The notes below the pieces were generated by a model. It did not search any database. It was not told the origin of the DNA and saw only the letters and a program-made list of their open reading frames with translations. Below are positions 1 through 11,380 of a stretch of DNA of 64,000 nt, in pieces (the first letter of the stretch is position 1; the number at the start of each line of letters is the position of its first letter). Source of the stretch: Modestobacter roseus (lineage in GTDB: Bacteria; Actinomycetota; Actinomycetes; Mycobacteriales; Geodermatophilaceae); the NCBI RefSeq assembly GCF_007994135.1, contig NZ_VLKF01000001.1:1426001-1490000 (forward strand), read 5' to 3'. Both the position numbers and the translations under genes were made by a program.

Positions 1-117
1 GACCCGGACGGCGTCGAAGACCAGCCCGTCGGCCAGGTCGCCCCGGCTCATGTGCCCCGAGATGGCATCGAGCGCCGCCAGGACGTCCAGCAGCCGCTGA
101 CGGTCGTGCCGGCTCAC
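1..117 (-). CDS. HepT-like HEPN toxin (DUF86), partial
   Basis: The first 39 codons of a minus-strand gene run off the left window edge. They begin VSRHDRQRLLDVLAALDAIS and end FDAVRV, which matches the start of HepT/DUF86 HEPN proteins (an early R-L-L-D-V helix followed by D-A-V-R-V). HepT proteins are RNases neutralised by AMPylation from a MNT nucleotidyltransferase. The GTG start overlaps the stop of the upstream MNT gene by four bases (GTGA), so the two are translationally coupled in antitoxin-toxin order. The catalytic R-x4-6-H motif lies outside the window, so activity cannot be judged. Confidence 0.75.
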   Translation of the reverse strand, partial: MSRHDRQRLLDVLAALDAISGHMSRGDLADGLVFDAVRV

Positions 118-662
118 AGCTCGACCAGGTCGGCGGCGATCGCTGACCGCACGCCGGCCTTCAACCCGCTGGCCGGGACGAGGTCGACCGGGACGCCAAG
201 AAGCTCCTCCACGTCCGCACGCACCCGTCCGAGTTCGAAGAGACCAGCAGTAGGCGGGAGGTCGACGAGCAGGTCCACGTCACTGTCCGGGCCGTCCGTG
301 CCCCGGGCGACGCTCCCGAAGACGCCGATCAGCCGGACCCCGCGGGCGGCGAGGGTCGCATGCACCTGCTCCCGGTGCTGCGAGACGCGACGGCCGAGCG
401 GCCCGGCCAAGGGCTGCGGGGACGCAGGGCCGGTGACCTCGCGCGCAGCCGAGACCAGTGTCACGTCGATCAGGTGGCCACTGGCCGCGATCAGGTCGAC
501 GAGCACGGGCAGGGAAGGCTGGCGCCGCCCGGACTCGTAGACGCTGATCACGCTCTGCGTCACCCCGGCTCGCTCGGCGATCTCGGCCTGGGTCAGGCCC
601 GCCCGACGCCGGGCGTCCTTGAGCAGGTCACCGGCAGACGCGAGCAGGGGCATGGTCGGCAA
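114..662 (-). CDS. HTH (XRE) fused to MNT-type nucleotidyltransferase antitoxin
   Basis: The 182-residue protein has two domains. Residues about 10-62 form an XRE helix-turn-helix (LTQAEIAERAGVTQSVIS, then YESGRRQPS). Residues about 105-182 form a minimal nucleotidyltransferase with GSVARG at 116-121 and the S-D-x-D metal motif at 127-130. MNT proteins AMPylate HEPN toxins, and the next gene, coupled by a 4-base overlap, is a HepT-like HEPN protein. The HTH probably provides operon autoregulation in the same polypeptide. The start is the ATG at 662; an internal ATG nine bases downstream is possible. It could instead be called a standalone nucleotidyltransferase regulator, but the partner makes the toxin-antitoxin reading more likely. 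Confidence 0.85.
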   Translation of the reverse strand: MPTMPLLASAGDLLKDARRRAGLTQAEIAERAGVTQSVISVYESGRRQPSLPVLVDLIAASGHLIDVTLVSAAREVTGPASPQPLAGPLGRRVSQHREQVHATLAARGVRLIGVFGSVARGTDGPDSDVDLLVDLPPTAGLFELGRVRADVEELLGVPVDLVPASGLKAGVRSAIAADLVEL

Positions 663-733
663 TATAGCGGATCGTCAATACCGCGGCGACGCACGGGAGG
701 ACCACTCACTCGATCGCCTCGCACCGGCCCAGC

Positions 734-1429
734 TCAGACCCGGGCGAGGACCAGCTCGGTCAGGTCCGCGACGGTCAGCCCGGCCAGCGTCTCCCGGACC
801 ACCAGCCCGTCCTGTGGTTCCAGTGGCTGCAACGTGGGGACGCCGAGCACGGTGGCGCCCGCGGCCAGGCCGGCGGCGGCACCCGTCCGGGAGTCCTCCA
901 CGACGAGGCAGCGCGTCGGGCGGACGCCCAGCGCGGCGGCCGCCTGGAGGTAGGGGGCGGGGTCGGGCTTGGTGGCCGGCACCTCGTCGCCGCACACGGT
1001 GACGTCGAACAGGTGGGCCCCGACGTGCCCCAGCACCACATCGGTCAACGACCGCTCGGTGGAGGTGACCAGTGCCGTGGCCAGGCCGGCGGCGCGCGCC
1101 GCGGTGAGCAGCTCCCGGGCGCCGGGCCGGTACCGCACGCCGGCCTCGACCTGCGCCCGGGTGGTGGCCACCAGGTACCGCTCGTCGGCCACGTTCTCGG
1201 AGTCCGTCCGGGAGACGCCGAGGTCGGCGTACAGCAGCTGCAGCGACGCGGCGACCGAGACGCCGACCATGGCCGGGCGGACGTCGTCGGACATCCGGCC
1301 CCCCAGCTGCTCGGCGAGCAGCTCGAGCGAGCGGTCCCACAGGTGCTCGGTCTCCACCAGCGTGCCGTCCATGTCGAACAGCACTGCTTCCAGCGGCTGT
1401 AACGAACCGTTCCCCGAGGTCATCAGCAC
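734..1429 (-). CDS. HAD-superfamily hydrolase, beta-phosphoglucomutase-like
   Basis: A cytoplasmic subfamily IA HAD phosphatase of about 231 residues. Motif I is FDMDGTLVETE near residue 18, motif II is the VTST segment, motif III is KPDPAPYL and motif IV is VVEDSRTG. The helical cap between motifs I and II is full length. Family members hydrolyse or isomerise sugar phosphates and related small phosphoesters; the substrate cannot be read from sequence. The GTG start at 1429 is preferred because a TAGGCT -10 element ends seven bases before it, giving a leaderless transcript; an ATG six bases inside is the alternative. It is transcribed alone and separated from the sortase by about 36 bases. 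Confidence 0.88.
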   Translation of the reverse strand: MLMTSGNGSLQPLEAVLFDMDGTLVETEHLWDRSLELLAEQLGGRMSDDVRPAMVGVSVAASLQLLYADLGVSRTDSENVADERYLVATTRAQVEAGVRYRPGARELLTAARAAGLATALVTSTERSLTDVVLGHVGAHLFDVTVCGDEVPATKPDPAPYLQAAAALGVRPTRCLVVEDSRTGAAAGLAAGATVLGVPTLQPLEPQDGLVVRETLAGLTVADLTELVLARV

Positions 1430-1436
1430 GCCGAAC

Positions 1437-1442
1437 AGCCTA
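1437..1442 (-). promoter_or_regulatory. -10 element of a leaderless promoter (HAD gene)
   Basis: TAGGCT on the minus strand, followed by seven bases and then GTG. This spacing puts the transcription start at or next to the start codon. No convincing Shine-Dalgarno precedes the gene. Confidence 0.5.
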
Positions 1443-1465
1443 GTGAGCGGCGCGGACGGTCCCGG

Positions 1466-2158
1466 TCAGGCCGGTTCGGTGCGCACCAGGCTGGCGAAGG
1501 CGATGACGTTGTCCTCGTAGCTGCGGGCGGACGAGTCGAAGTCGCCACCGCAGGTGATCAGCCGCAGCTGCGCGTCGTCGGTGTTGCCGTAGACCTCGAT
1601 GGTCGGGAAGTCGTCCTTGGGGTGGCGCTCGACCCGGTCCACGGCGAACACCGCCACCGATCCGTCGGCGCGGGCCACCTCGACCTCGTCGCCGGGCTGC
1701 AGCGCGCCGAGCTCGAAGAAGACCCCGGGGCCGTGCGCGGCCGAGTCCACGTGCCCGAGCAACGCAGCCGGGCCCACGGCGCCGGGAGCCGGTCCCCGCT
1801 CGTACCAGCCGGCCTGGTCGTCGGGGCCGAGCGGTGGCACCTCCACGGTGCCGTCGTCGTTGAGCCCCAGCCGCATCAGCTCACTGGTCACGCCGATGGC
1901 CGGGATGCTGAGCGAGACCGGCTCGGCCACCGGAGCCGCGGACGGCTCGGGTGCCGGAGAACTCGCCCCCGACGGCGGGGCCGGGACGGCCGGCGAACTG
2001 GTGGAGGACGGCGCCCGCTCGGCCGCCGCCGCGGGCTGTGGAGCTCGCTGCTGCCCGGTCACCGCCACGACCACGGCCACGACCGCGACGACGGCGAGCG
2101 CGATGGCCAGCGCGATCCAGGTGCGGGGGCCGGGGCGCCGGCTGCTCTGCTCGGTCAC
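1466..2158 (-). CDS. Class F sortase
   Basis: A 230-residue membrane-anchored transpeptidase. An N-terminal membrane segment (about residues 14-34) is followed by an Ala/Pro/Ser-rich linker (35-80) and the sortase beta-barrel. The catalytic triad is visible: His136 in LLGHVD, Cys203 in LITCGG and Arg212. The D-F-D and Y-x-D-N-V tail is typical of actinobacterial class F/E enzymes. The GTG start at 2158 has GAAGGA a few bases upstream. It lies downstream of a secreted CHRD protein on the same strand, its natural candidate partner. That protein carries no obvious LPXTG, so the substrate may be elsewhere in the genome. Confidence 0.9.
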   Translation of the reverse strand: MTEQSSRRPGPRTWIALAIALAVVAVVAVVVAVTGQQRAPQPAAAAERAPSSTSSPAVPAPPSGASSPAPEPSAAPVAEPVSLSIPAIGVTSELMRLGLNDDGTVEVPPLGPDDQAGWYERGPAPGAVGPAALLGHVDSAAHGPGVFFELGALQPGDEVEVARADGSVAVFAVDRVERHPKDDFPTIEVYGNTDDAQLRLITCGGDFDSSARSYEDNVIAFASLVRTEPA

Positions 2159-2191
2159 GGGAGTCCTTCCGGGGAGGTGCGGAGCGAGGGC

Positions 2192-2230
2192 CGGGCCGCG
2201 CGGGAGGGGGCGTCCCTCCCGCGCGGCCCG
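2192..2230 (-). terminator. Strong intercistronic hairpin between CHRD gene and sortase gene
   Basis: A perfect 17-bp stem (2192-2208 paired with 2214-2230) with a 5-base loop, made of CGGGCCGCGCGGGAGGG and its complement. It sits after the CHRD gene and ends 34 bases before the sortase start, so it probably attenuates read-through and lowers sortase expression relative to its abundant neighbour. It lacks a U-tract, as is usual in high-GC actinobacteria. Confidence 0.7.
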
Positions 2231-2235
2231 GAGGT

Positions 2236-2283
2236 GGATCAGACCTTCAGGCCGGATCAGACCTGCAGGCCGGATCAGGCCTG
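2236..2283. repeat. Tandem 18-bp repeat over the 3' end of the CHRD gene
   Basis: Two full copies of GGATCAGACCTKCAGGCC (2236-2253 and 2254-2271) and a third partial copy from 2272 that contains the CHRD stop codon. Each copy puts an in-frame TGA on the minus strand, so changes in copy number would not extend the protein. Confidence 0.7.
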
Positions 2284-3051
2284 GGCGGCCTGACGACGGC
2301 GGTAGGCGACCGCACCGGCACCGACGGCACCGGCCGCGGCCAGCGCGCCGACGCCGATGGCGGCGGTGTTCTCGGTGCCGGTCGTGCTGCCGGCACCGGT
2401 CTCGGCGCCACCGGCGGGAGCGGCACCCATCTGCGCCACCTCGAGGGCGCCACAGGCGGCCGGGGCGGTGGCCTCCATGGGCAGGCTCGGGTCGAGGTCG
2501 CTCATGACGTCGCCGTCGTAGGCGCCCGAGCCGTCCTTGTCGATGCCGTGCACGACCAGGACGGCGGTGCCGTCCTCGAACGCCTGGTGCACGTCGTCGC
2601 TGACCTCGAAGGTGCGCTCGTAGCTGATCGAGCCGCCCTCGGCGGTCGGGAAGCGGTCGATCGCCAGGCCGCTGTCCGGGCTGGTGTCGCCGGTGGTGGT
2701 CAGCGACGTGCCGATGGCGCCGTAGTACTTGGCCGCCTCGGTGACGCTCACGAAGCCGTCGCCGTCCGCGTCGTCGGACAGGTCGTTGCTCGGGCACTCG
2801 CCCAGGGCGCCGATGTGGAAGTGCTGGGCGTGCGGCGAGCCGGCGAGCAGCCCGGTGGCCTCGATCATCACGGTGGCGGTGTTGCCGTCCAGCGTGACCA
2901 TGCCGGTGCCGGTGACCCCGGACATGTTCACCGAGCCGAGGTCGGCCTGGTAGCTGTGCGCGCCCTCGTGTGCGGAGGCGGCGGAGACGGTCAGCAGCGG
3001 GAAGGCCGCGGCGGCGATGGCGACGGCCGGGACTGCGAGTGCCTTGCGCAT
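2275..3051 (-). CDS. Secreted CHRD-domain protein with C-terminal membrane anchor
   Basis: A 258-residue exported protein. A signal peptide (residues 1-27, cleavage near SASA|HEG) precedes a CHRD-like beta domain (about 33-185). The domain contains an EF-hand-like calcium loop DADGDGFVSVTE at 94-105 and a second D-rich loop DKDGSGAYDG at 171-180. Two cysteines (86 and 200) could form a disulfide. The C-terminus has a low-complexity linker, a hydrophobic helix of about 20 residues and an RRR tail, the layout of a sortase substrate, but I see no LPXTG-like pentapeptide before the helix. The ATG start is preceded by GAGGAG. A class F sortase follows downstream beyond a terminator-like hairpin. 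Confidence 0.8.
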   Translation of the reverse strand: MRKALAVPAVAIAAAAFPLLTVSAASAHEGAHSYQADLGSVNMSGVTGTGMVTLDGNTATVMIEATGLLAGSPHAQHFHIGALGECPSNDLSDDADGDGFVSVTEAAKYYGAIGTSLTTTGDTSPDSGLAIDRFPTAEGGSISYERTFEVSDDVHQAFEDGTAVLVVHGIDKDGSGAYDGDVMSDLDPSLPMEATAPAACGALEVAQMGAAPAGGAETGAGSTTGTENTAAIGVGALAAAGAVGAGAVAYRRRQAAQA

Positions 3052-3331
3052 GGTGTGCTCCTCGTTGTCGGGATGCGGACCCTGGAGGGCCCGCAGGACG
3101 GCGGCTGGGAGCCGGTCGCCCGGTGTGCCGGCGGGTGCGTCGGTGCGCCCGCCGTCGAGCAGGTCTGGGTGACCCGGCCGGCGGCGGTTCCCCCCAGCGG
3201 GAGGACTCCCCCGCTGCCGCGTCGACCACCTGGGGTTCGGGGCGGGGTGCCGGATCGGTTCACCGGCGGCGGACATCTCTCCCTGAAACGCCGCACAGAA
3301 CCGGCAGGGCGGTTCCGGACGAACGCCCGGC

Positions 3332-3886
3332 ATGACTCCGTTCGCAGGTCCGCCGTCCGGACGACGCCGCGCCGGCGCACCGTGGGGCCGGCCGGTGCTG
3401 CTCGGCCTGCTGACCGTGCTCGCGCTCGGGATGGGGGCCTCTCCCGCGCTCGCCCACGACGGGCTGACCGGCAGCACCCCGGCGGCATCGGCCGCACTCA
3501 CCGCGGTGCCGTCGGAGGTGCAGCTCGAGTTCAGCGGCGCACCGCAGCAGCTGGGCACCCGGGTGGTGGTGACCGGACCCGGCGGGACGGTGTCCACCGG
3601 CGAGCCGGAGATCCGGGGCACCACCGTCGTGCAGGCACTCTCCGCGGACCTGCCGGCGGGCGCCTACCGCGTCCAGTGGCGCGCCACGTCGTCCGACGGG
3701 CACCCGATCGAGGGCAACTACGAGTTCTCGGTGTCCCCGGACGCCGCCCCCGCGGCTCCGGTGACGCCGCAGCCGGCCGCGGCCTCGACCGGGACGGGCA
3801 CGCCGGGCGTGTGGTGGGCCGCGGGGGCGCTGGTGCTGGTCGCCCTCGGCACGGTGGTCGCCGGCCGGCTGCGCAGGCGGGCATGA
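3332..3886 (+). CDS. copC: Copper-binding periplasmic-type protein CopC
   Basis: A 184-residue protein with a signal peptide cleaved after ALA at residue 41, so the mature chain begins with His42 (HDGLTGSTPA). In CopC proteins the N-terminal histidine and the later D-x-H (SSDGHPIEGNY) form the Cu(II) site, and both are present. A Pro/Ala linker and a C-terminal transmembrane helix ending RLRRRA tether it to the membrane, as in actinobacterial CopC. The stop overlaps the copD start (ATGA), indicating co-translation. No Shine-Dalgarno is obvious before the ATG. It is divergent from the CHRD/sortase genes with about 280 bases between. Confidence 0.9.
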   Translation: MTPFAGPPSGRRRAGAPWGRPVLLGLLTVLALGMGASPALAHDGLTGSTPAASAALTAVPSEVQLEFSGAPQQLGTRVVVTGPGGTVSTGEPEIRGTTVVQALSADLPAGAYRVQWRATSSDGHPIEGNYEFSVSPDAAPAAPVTPQPAAASTGTGTPGVWWAAGALVLVALGTVVAGRLRRRA

Positions 3887-5256
3887 CCCGCGCGGCGCTG
3901 GTCGCCCCGGTCGAGTCCGGCCGCCCGTCCGAGCCGGTCCGCCCGCCATGGCTCGTCCCTGCGGTGCTCGGCACCGGGATCGGCGCCGTGGTCCTGCTGC
4001 TCGCCGGCCTCGCCGTCGGCGGCGGCAGCACCGGGCCGTCCGCGGGCGGCCCGGTGGTCGCGTGGGGCGAGCCGGTGCTCACCCTCGCCAGCCGGGTGGC
4101 GGCGGTCGGCACGGTCGGCACCGCACTGTTCGCCGCCGCCCTCCTGCCCGGGCGGGCGGGAGCTCTGGCCCCGGCCGCCCGGCGGGCGGTGCTCGCGGCG
4201 TCGGGCTGGGCCGCGGTGTGGGCGGCGGCCACCGCCCTCGGCGGGCTCCTCACCCTCAGCCGTCTGGTGGACGTGGCGCCGTGGGCGCTGCCCTGGAGCT
4301 CGGTGCCGCTGTTCCTGGGCACCACCGGCGCCGGGCAGGCCGTCCTGCTGGGCACCGCCGCCGCCGGCCTGCTGACGGTCACCGCGCGACGCTGCACCCG
4401 GGTGGCCGGCGCTCGGCTGCTGCTGGCCGGGGCGCTGGCGGTGCTCCTGCTCCCGGTGCTGCTCACCGGTCACTCGTCGGCCGCTGACGACCACCTGCTC
4501 ACCGTGGCCACGCTCGGCGTCCACGTCGTCGCGGCGGCCCTCTGGATCGGTGGTCTGCTCGCGCTGCTGGTGCACGGCCGCGCGCCCGGCGCTGCCGCCC
4601 CGGCCGTGGCCCGGTTCAGCCGGCTCGCCCTGGTGTGCGCCGTGGTCACCGGCGGGTCGGGGCTGCTCGCCGCCGGCCTGCTGCTGGGCGACGTCCCGGC
4701 GGTGCCGGCCGCGCTCGGCACCGGCTACGGGTGGCTGCTGATCGGCAAGACCGCCGGCCTGGCCGCGCTGGTGGTCCTCGGCCACCAGCACCGGCGGCGG
4801 ACGCTGCCGCGGCTGCGGGAGGGCCGGCCCGGGGCCTTCCGCCGGTTCGCCGCCGTGGAGCTGGTGGTCATGGTCGCCACCGTCGCGCTGGCGGTCGCCC
4901 TGGCGGCCTCCCCTCCCCCGGCGACCGCATCGTCGCAACCGGCCGGCACGGCGGCGCCGGCCGCTCCGGTGGCCGGCGCCGACCCGATGGCCGGCCACGA
5001 CCACGGCGAGCTCTCGGTCGGCGTGCTCGTCGACGCCGAGCGCTTCCACGTCGCCGGGCCGGTCGCTGCGGGGTCACGGGTGACCGTGTCCAACGGCAGC
5101 GACCAGCCGGTGACGATCACCGCGGCCGAGGGCGCCTTCGACGTCGACGTGCCCGCCCGCACGCTGCTGACCTTCCTGGCGCCGGAGCAGGCCGGCGAGT
5201 ACCCGTTCAGCAGCCGTCACTCGTCGGCGTTCACCGACGTCCTGGTGGTCGAGTGA
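3883..5256 (+). CDS. copD: CopD-family copper transport membrane protein with C-terminal cupredoxin-like extension
   Basis: A 457-residue polytopic membrane protein starting at the ATG that overlaps the copC stop. About eight or nine hydrophobic helices occupy residues 20-345, with the family motif LTGHSSAADDHLL in a loop. The last 90 residues form a separate soluble module after a Pro/Ala linker, beginning AGHDHGELSVGVLV. It resembles a small cupredoxin-type beta domain (VTVSNGSDQPVTITAAEG, then FSSRHSSAF), though a canonical blue-copper Cys is absent. CopC hands copper to CopD in the family model. The gene ends four bases before the convergent metH stop. Confidence 0.88.
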   Translation: MTRAALVAPVESGRPSEPVRPPWLVPAVLGTGIGAVVLLLAGLAVGGGSTGPSAGGPVVAWGEPVLTLASRVAAVGTVGTALFAAALLPGRAGALAPAARRAVLAASGWAAVWAAATALGGLLTLSRLVDVAPWALPWSSVPLFLGTTGAGQAVLLGTAAAGLLTVTARRCTRVAGARLLLAGALAVLLLPVLLTGHSSAADDHLLTVATLGVHVVAAALWIGGLLALLVHGRAPGAAAPAVARFSRLALVCAVVTGGSGLLAAGLLLGDVPAVPAALGTGYGWLLIGKTAGLAALVVLGHQHRRRTLPRLREGRPGAFRRFAAVELVVMVATVALAVALAASPPPATASSQPAGTAAPAAPVAGADPMAGHDHGELSVGVLVDAERFHVAGPVAAGSRVTVSNGSDQPVTITAAEGAFDVDVPARTLLTFLAPEQAGEYPFSSRHSSAFTDVLVVE

Positions 5257-5260
5257 CGCC

Positions 5261-9184
<3,924 letters not shown>

Positions 9185-9276
9185 GATGACACCTCCGGGC
9201 GCCCAGGCGGTGATGTGGGCCACGTGCCGTGTCCTGGGCCCCGCGCCGGTCACCGGGCGGGGCGGCCGCACCGACG

Positions 9277-9282
9277 TAGGCT
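9277..9282 (+). promoter_or_regulatory. -10 element of a leaderless promoter (PAC2 gene)
   Basis: TAGGCT followed by seven bases and the GTG at 9290. The arrangement predicts a leaderless mRNA, and no Shine-Dalgarno is seen. Confidence 0.6.
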
Positions 9283-9289
9283 GGTCCGA

Positions 9290-10156
9290 GTGATCGATCC
9301 GAAGTCCACCGCAGACGACCTGCCCGAGCTGGACGACCCCGTGGTGGTCGTCGCCTTCGAGGGGTGGAACGACGCCGGGGACGCCGCCACCGGGGCGGTG
9401 GAGCACCTGGAGCTGATCTGGGACGCCGATCCGCTGGCCGCCCTGGACCCCGAGGAGTACTACGACTTCCAGGTCAACCGCCCGACCGTCTCCCTCGTCG
9501 ACGGCGTGAGCCGCCGCCTCGAGTGGCCGACGACCCGCATCTCGGTCGCCAAGCCCGAGGGCAGCGACCGGCACGTGGTGCTCATCCGCGGCATCGAGCC
9601 GAACATGCGCTGGCGCAGCTTCTGCGAGGAGCTCATCGAGCTCTGCCACGAGCTGGGCGCACACACCGTGGTCGGACTGGGTGCCCTGCTGGCCGACACG
9701 CCGCACACCCGTCCGACGCCGGTGAGCGGGTCGGCCTACGACGCGGAGTCGGCGGAGAAGTGGGGCCTGGAGACCTCCCGGTACGAGGGGCCCACGGGCA
9801 TCCTCGGGGTGTTCCAGGACGCCTGCGTGCAGGCCGGTCTGCCGGCGATCAGCTTCTGGGCCGCGGTCCCGCACTACGTGTCCCAGCCCCCGTCGCCGCA
9901 GGCGACCGTCGCGCTGCTCCGGCGCGTCGAGGAGGTCCTGGAGCTCACCATCCCGCTCGGCACGCTGCCCCAGCAGGCCGAGGAGTGGGTCACCACCGTC
10001 TCGGAGATGGCCAGCGAGGACGACGAGGTCGTGGAGTACGTGCGCTCGCTGGAGGAGCGGCAGACCGCGACCGACCTCTCCCAGGCCAACGGCGACCAGA
10101 TCGCCCGCGAGTTCGAGCGGTACCTGCGCCGGCGGGGCTCCTCGGGCGCCGGCTGA
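9290..10156 (+). CDS. PAC2-family proteasome assembly chaperone-like protein
   Basis: A 288-residue soluble protein of the PAC2 family (Pfam PAC2; the Rv2125 type in mycobacteria). Visible hallmarks are [18 protein letters not shown] near the N-terminus, [11 protein letters not shown], the [15 protein letters not shown] segment and [14 protein letters not shown]. An acidic helical C-terminus follows ([16 protein letters not shown]). Eukaryotic relatives help proteasome assembly; the bacterial role is not established. It lies divergent to metH, as in mycobacteria. The GTG start fits a leaderless promoter. Confidence 0.9.
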   Translation: MIDPKSTADDLPELDDPVVVVAFEGWNDAGDAATGAVEHLELIWDADPLAALDPEEYYDFQVNRPTVSLVDGVSRRLEWPTTRISVAKPEGSDRHVVLIRGIEPNMRWRSFCEELIELCHELGAHTVVGLGALLADTPHTRPTPVSGSAYDAESAEKWGLETSRYEGPTGILGVFQDACVQAGLPAISFWAAVPHYVSQPPSPQATVALLRRVEEVLELTIPLGTLPQQAEEWVTTVSEMASEDDEVVEYVRSLEERQTATDLSQANGDQIAREFERYLRRRGSSGAG

Positions 10157-10216
10157 GTACCGAGGAGCGGGGCCCGAAGGGTCCCCGACGAGGTGCTCGA
10201 CCTCCTGCCCACCGAC

Positions 10217-10244
10217 CGGAGGGCCGAGGAACGAGCGCCCTCCG
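10217..10244. terminator. Hairpin between convergent PAC2 and dGTPase-like genes
   Basis: CGGAGGGC (10217-10224) pairs perfectly with GCCCTCCG (10237-10244) across a 12-base loop. A second, imperfect GC hairpin (GGGGCCCGAAGGGTCCCC) lies about 40 bases to the left. Their place between convergent genes suggests bidirectional termination. Confidence 0.5.
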
Positions 10245-10319
10245 TGAGGCGGGCGCAGACACGCTCCCTCCGGCAGGGGGACGGCAGGTGGCCGCGATGC
10301 GACGCGGCGCGTCGCGGTG

Positions 10320-11375
10320 TCAGAGCAGCGGGCGCATCCGCAGACCGGCGGTGTCGTCGAAGAGCCGGTCGTGGGTGGCCAGGGCGTACCGGTCGGTCAT
10401 GCCGGTGACGTAGTCGACGACCTGGGTGAGCACGTCGGCCTCGGTGTCGCGGTAGCTGGCCGGGATGAGCCCGGGGTGGGCCAGGTGGTGGTCGACCAGC
10501 CGGCGGATGACGTCGACGGCCAGGTGCTTCTGGCCGGCGGCGGTGTCGGAGCCGTACACCCGCTCGAACATGAAGGTGCGCAGCTCGTGCATCGCCTCGA
10601 GCGCGTCGGGGGCCATGACCACGGCCCCGCCGGTGTTCGCCGCGGAGAGGCTGCCCTCGACCACGGCGTCGATCATCGACCCGACCATGGCGCTGCCCGG
10701 GTCGCCGAAGACGGCGCGGGCGCGGGCGGGCAGGTCGGTCACCCGGAGCACCCCGGCCCGGACGGCGTCCAGCGCGTCGTGGGAGAGGTAGCCGATCCGG
10801 TCGGCGTAGCGCACGCACTCGCCCTCGCGGGTGGCCGGTGGCGGGCTGATCTTCCAGCTGTGCGCCCGGACGCCGTCGCGGACCTCCCAGGTGAGGTTGA
10901 GGTCCTCGAGCACCTCGACGATGCGCACGCCCTGGGCGGCGTGGTGCCAGCCGCCCGCGACGTAGGGGTCGAGCGCGTCCTCGCCGATGTGCCCGAACGG
11001 TGAGTGGCCGACGTCGTGGGCCAGCGCGATCGCCTCGGCGAGGGTCTCGTTCAGCGACAGCGCCGCCGCCAGGGAGCGGGCCACCTGGGTGACCTGCAGG
11101 GTGTGCGTCAGGCGGGTGACGAAGTGGTCGCCGTCCGGGTGCAGGAAGACCTGCGTCTTGTGCTTGAGCCGGCGGAACGCCTTGGCGTGCAGGATCCGGT
11201 CGCGGTCCCGCTCGTAGGCGGTGCGCAGCGGGTCCTCCGGCTCGGGGCGCGCCCGGCCGCGGGTGGCCGCCGCGCGGGCTGCGGCCGGCGCGAGCAGCTC
11301 CTCGGCGCGCTCCCGCGTCCCCCGGTCGGCCAGCCGGAACGGCGCTCCCCCGGCGTCCGGCAGCGGCTGGCCCAC
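10320..11375 (-). CDS. dgt: Deoxyguanosinetriphosphate triphosphohydrolase-like HD-domain protein
   Basis: A 351-residue HD-superfamily phosphohydrolase. The metal-binding set is visible as [11 protein letters not shown] (His), [14 protein letters not shown] (His-Asp) and a later Asp in [13 protein letters not shown]. The N-terminal R-D-R-I-L-H-x-K-A-F-R-R-L-K-x-K-T-Q-V-F segment is typical of bacterial dNTPases. Family members split dGTP or other dNTPs into nucleoside and triphosphate. It starts at GTG 11375, five bases after the mshC stop, so it is probably the last gene of that operon. Substrate preference is not predictable, and the 'dGTPase' label is by family. Confidence 0.88.
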   Translation of the reverse strand: MGQPLPDAGGAPFRLADRGTRERAEELLAPAAARAAATRGRARPEPEDPLRTAYERDRDRILHAKAFRRLKHKTQVFLHPDGDHFVTRLTHTLQVTQVARSLAAALSLNETLAEAIALAHDVGHSPFGHIGEDALDPYVAGGWHHAAQGVRIVEVLEDLNLTWEVRDGVRAHSWKISPPPATREGECVRYADRIGYLSHDALDAVRAGVLRVTDLPARARAVFGDPGSAMVGSMIDAVVEGSLSAANTGGAVVMAPDALEAMHELRTFMFERVYGSDTAAGQKHLAVDVIRRLVDHHLAHPGLIPASYRDTEADVLTQVVDYVTGMTDRYALATHDRLFDDTAGLRMRPLL

Positions 11376-11380
11376 GGTCG

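Noticed and set aside
9185-9289. Cobalamin riboswitch upstream of metH
   Set aside because: Only about 105 bases separate the divergent starts, and I see no B12-box-like sequence; the class needs about 200 bases.
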